Source: Comamonadaceae bacterium (GTDB lineage: Bacteria > Pseudomonadota > Gammaproteobacteria > Burkholderiales > Burkholderiaceae_C). From it: a stretch of DNA of 56,760 nt. Where the stretch lies: contig CANFOQ010000014.1 in assembly GCA_947448745.1 (NCBI GenBank), positions 1-56,760 of the forward strand, in the 5' to 3' direction. The notes beneath the pieces were generated by a model, which saw only the letters and a program-made list of their open reading frames with translations, did no database searches and was not told the DNA's origin. The translations under genes and the position numbers were made by a program. Positions within the stretch are counted from its first letter, which is position 1; the number at the start of each line of letters is the position of its first letter. Below are positions 55,937 through 56,760 of this stretch, piece by piece.

Positions 55937-56007
55937 AGATTTCAAGTTAAAAACAAAAGCAAGGGCGGCGTTTTGGTTGACGCCAAGCTGCTAGAAAAGC
56001 CCCACAC

Positions 56008-56760
56008 TCAATGCCTGAAGTGCCTCACGCCCGTGAACACCATCGCCACGCCGCGTTCATTGGCGGCGTCAATCACTTCTTGGTCGCGCATCGAGCCGCC
56101 GGGCTGGATCACGCAGGTGGCGCCTTGGTCCACCACCACGTCCAGGCCGTCGCGGAACGGGAAAAACGCGTCGCTGGCCACCGCCGTGCCTTGCAAGCTC
56201 AGAGACGCGTGGCCGGCTTTGATGGCGGCAATACGGGCTGAATCGAGTCGGCTCATCTGACCCGCGCCAACGCCCATGGTCATGCCGTTGGCGACAAACA
56301 CAATCGCGTTGCTCTTCACGAACTTGGCCACTTTCCACGCGAACAACAGGTCTTGCATTTGTGCGGGGCTGGGTTGCTGGGTGGTGACCACTTGCATGTC
56401 GGCCAGAGTCAGCACATGGTTGTCAGCGGTTTGCATCAACAGGCCCGAGCCCACGCGCTTCACATCCACCAGGTTGTGGCCATTGGCCCAGGCGCTGCTG
56501 CCGCCAGGTGGCAAGGCGATTTGCAACACCCGCACATTGGCTTTGGCTTGCAACTGTTGCAGCGCTTCGCCGGTGAAGGACGGCGCAATCAACACTTCCA
56601 CGAACTGCTGGCCCAGCGCTTGCACCGCAGGCAAATCCACCGGGCAATTGAACGCGATGATGCCGCCAAACGCCGAGGTGGGGTCGGTTTGATACGCCTT
56701 TTTGTACGCGCCCAAGGCGTCGTCGGCCACGGCCACGCCGCAAGGGTTGGCGTGTTTGAC
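56008..56760 (-). CDS. purH: Bifunctional AICAR transformylase/IMP cyclohydrolase, C-terminal part
   Basis: The last two steps of purine synthesis. Only the C-terminal 250 codons are in the window; the gene continues past 56760. The visible part is the AICAR formyltransferase domain: [12 protein letters not shown] at the window edge, [36 protein letters not shown] and [30 protein letters not shown]. The end ([14 protein letters not shown]) is as in other PurH proteins. It faces the toxin-antitoxin island. Confidence 0.96.
   Translation of the reverse strand, partial: VKHANPCGVAVADDALGAYKKAYQTDPTSAFGGIIAFNCPVDLPAVQALGQQFVEVLIAPSFTGEALQQLQAKANVRVLQIALPPGGSSAWANGHNLVDVKRVGSGLLMQTADNHVLTLADMQVVTTQQPSPAQMQDLLFAWKVAKFVKSNAIVFVANGMTMGVGAGQMSRLDSARIAAIKAGHASLSLQGTAVASDAFFPFRDGLDVVVDQGATCVIQPGGSMRDQEVIDAANERGVAMVFTGVRHFRH

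Overview
The window reads as a contiguous piece of a betaproteobacterial chromosome, most likely from the Comamonadaceae (Limnohabitans, Rhodoferax or relatives). This rests on gene order and protein character, not on a database search: the layout ctaC-ctaD-ctaG-ctaE with SURF1-ctaA-ctaB-SCO next to rpoH, the neighbourhoods comF-trmL, rplY-pth and rubredoxin-thiD-hemL, and an fds-type NAD-dependent formate dehydrogenase operon. Genes are tightly packed, with many 4-bp stop/start overlaps. No rRNA, CRISPR array, prophage or complete insertion sequence is visible; one tRNA (Arg, anticodon CCT) is present.

Layout. 0-8 kb holds housekeeping genes: the rplY 3' end, pth, a ferredoxin, coaD, rsmD, an active/inactive M16 peptidase pair, ftsY, a DUF962 membrane protein and an Old Yellow Enzyme. 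8-18 kb is the heat-shock sigma factor gene rpoH, preceded by a clear CIRCE operator, followed by the aa3-type cytochrome c oxidase locus with its heme A synthesis and copper-assembly genes. 18-24.9 kb has a BioC-like methyltransferase, comF, trmL, a MaoC hydratase, fpr, a RelE-type toxin-antitoxin pair, a thiolase, a DUF1841 protein and a cytochrome c4-like protein. 24.9-28.4 kb is a MoxR ATPase and a VWA (CoxE-like) protein separated by an inserted acetyltransferase plus a second toxin-antitoxin pair, then a 46-residue membrane protein and the tRNA.

28.5-44.2 kb is the most distinctive part: a formate, molybdenum and sulfide supercluster. A ModE-like/PBP-domain regulator diverges from an oxalate/formate-family transporter and fdsG-fdsB-fdsA-fdhD-fdsD (molybdenum-dependent NAD formate dehydrogenase). 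A small outer-membrane barrel gene follows, behind a structured leader. Then a porin-modA operon diverges from modE-modB-modC, and modC is followed at once by a monoheme cytochrome c and a flavocytochrome c sulfide dehydrogenase flavoprotein. The simplest reading is that molybdate uptake, down to a dedicated outer-membrane porin, is encoded beside its main consumer enzyme.

44.2-52.5 kb returns to housekeeping: a pyrimidine operon with a dihydroorotase homologue lacking its metal-binding histidines, ruvX, algH, photolyase, rubredoxin, a divergent thiD-like kinase, hemL and a second small barrel. 52.6-55.9 kb is a small accessory island of an ATPase, a VapBC-type pair, an antitoxin whose toxin has been reduced to a 33-codon remnant, and BrnTA. 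The window ends inside purH.

Start codons were chosen from family N-termini, upstream Shine-Dalgarno sequences and overlaps with neighbours; several differ from the longest open frame.
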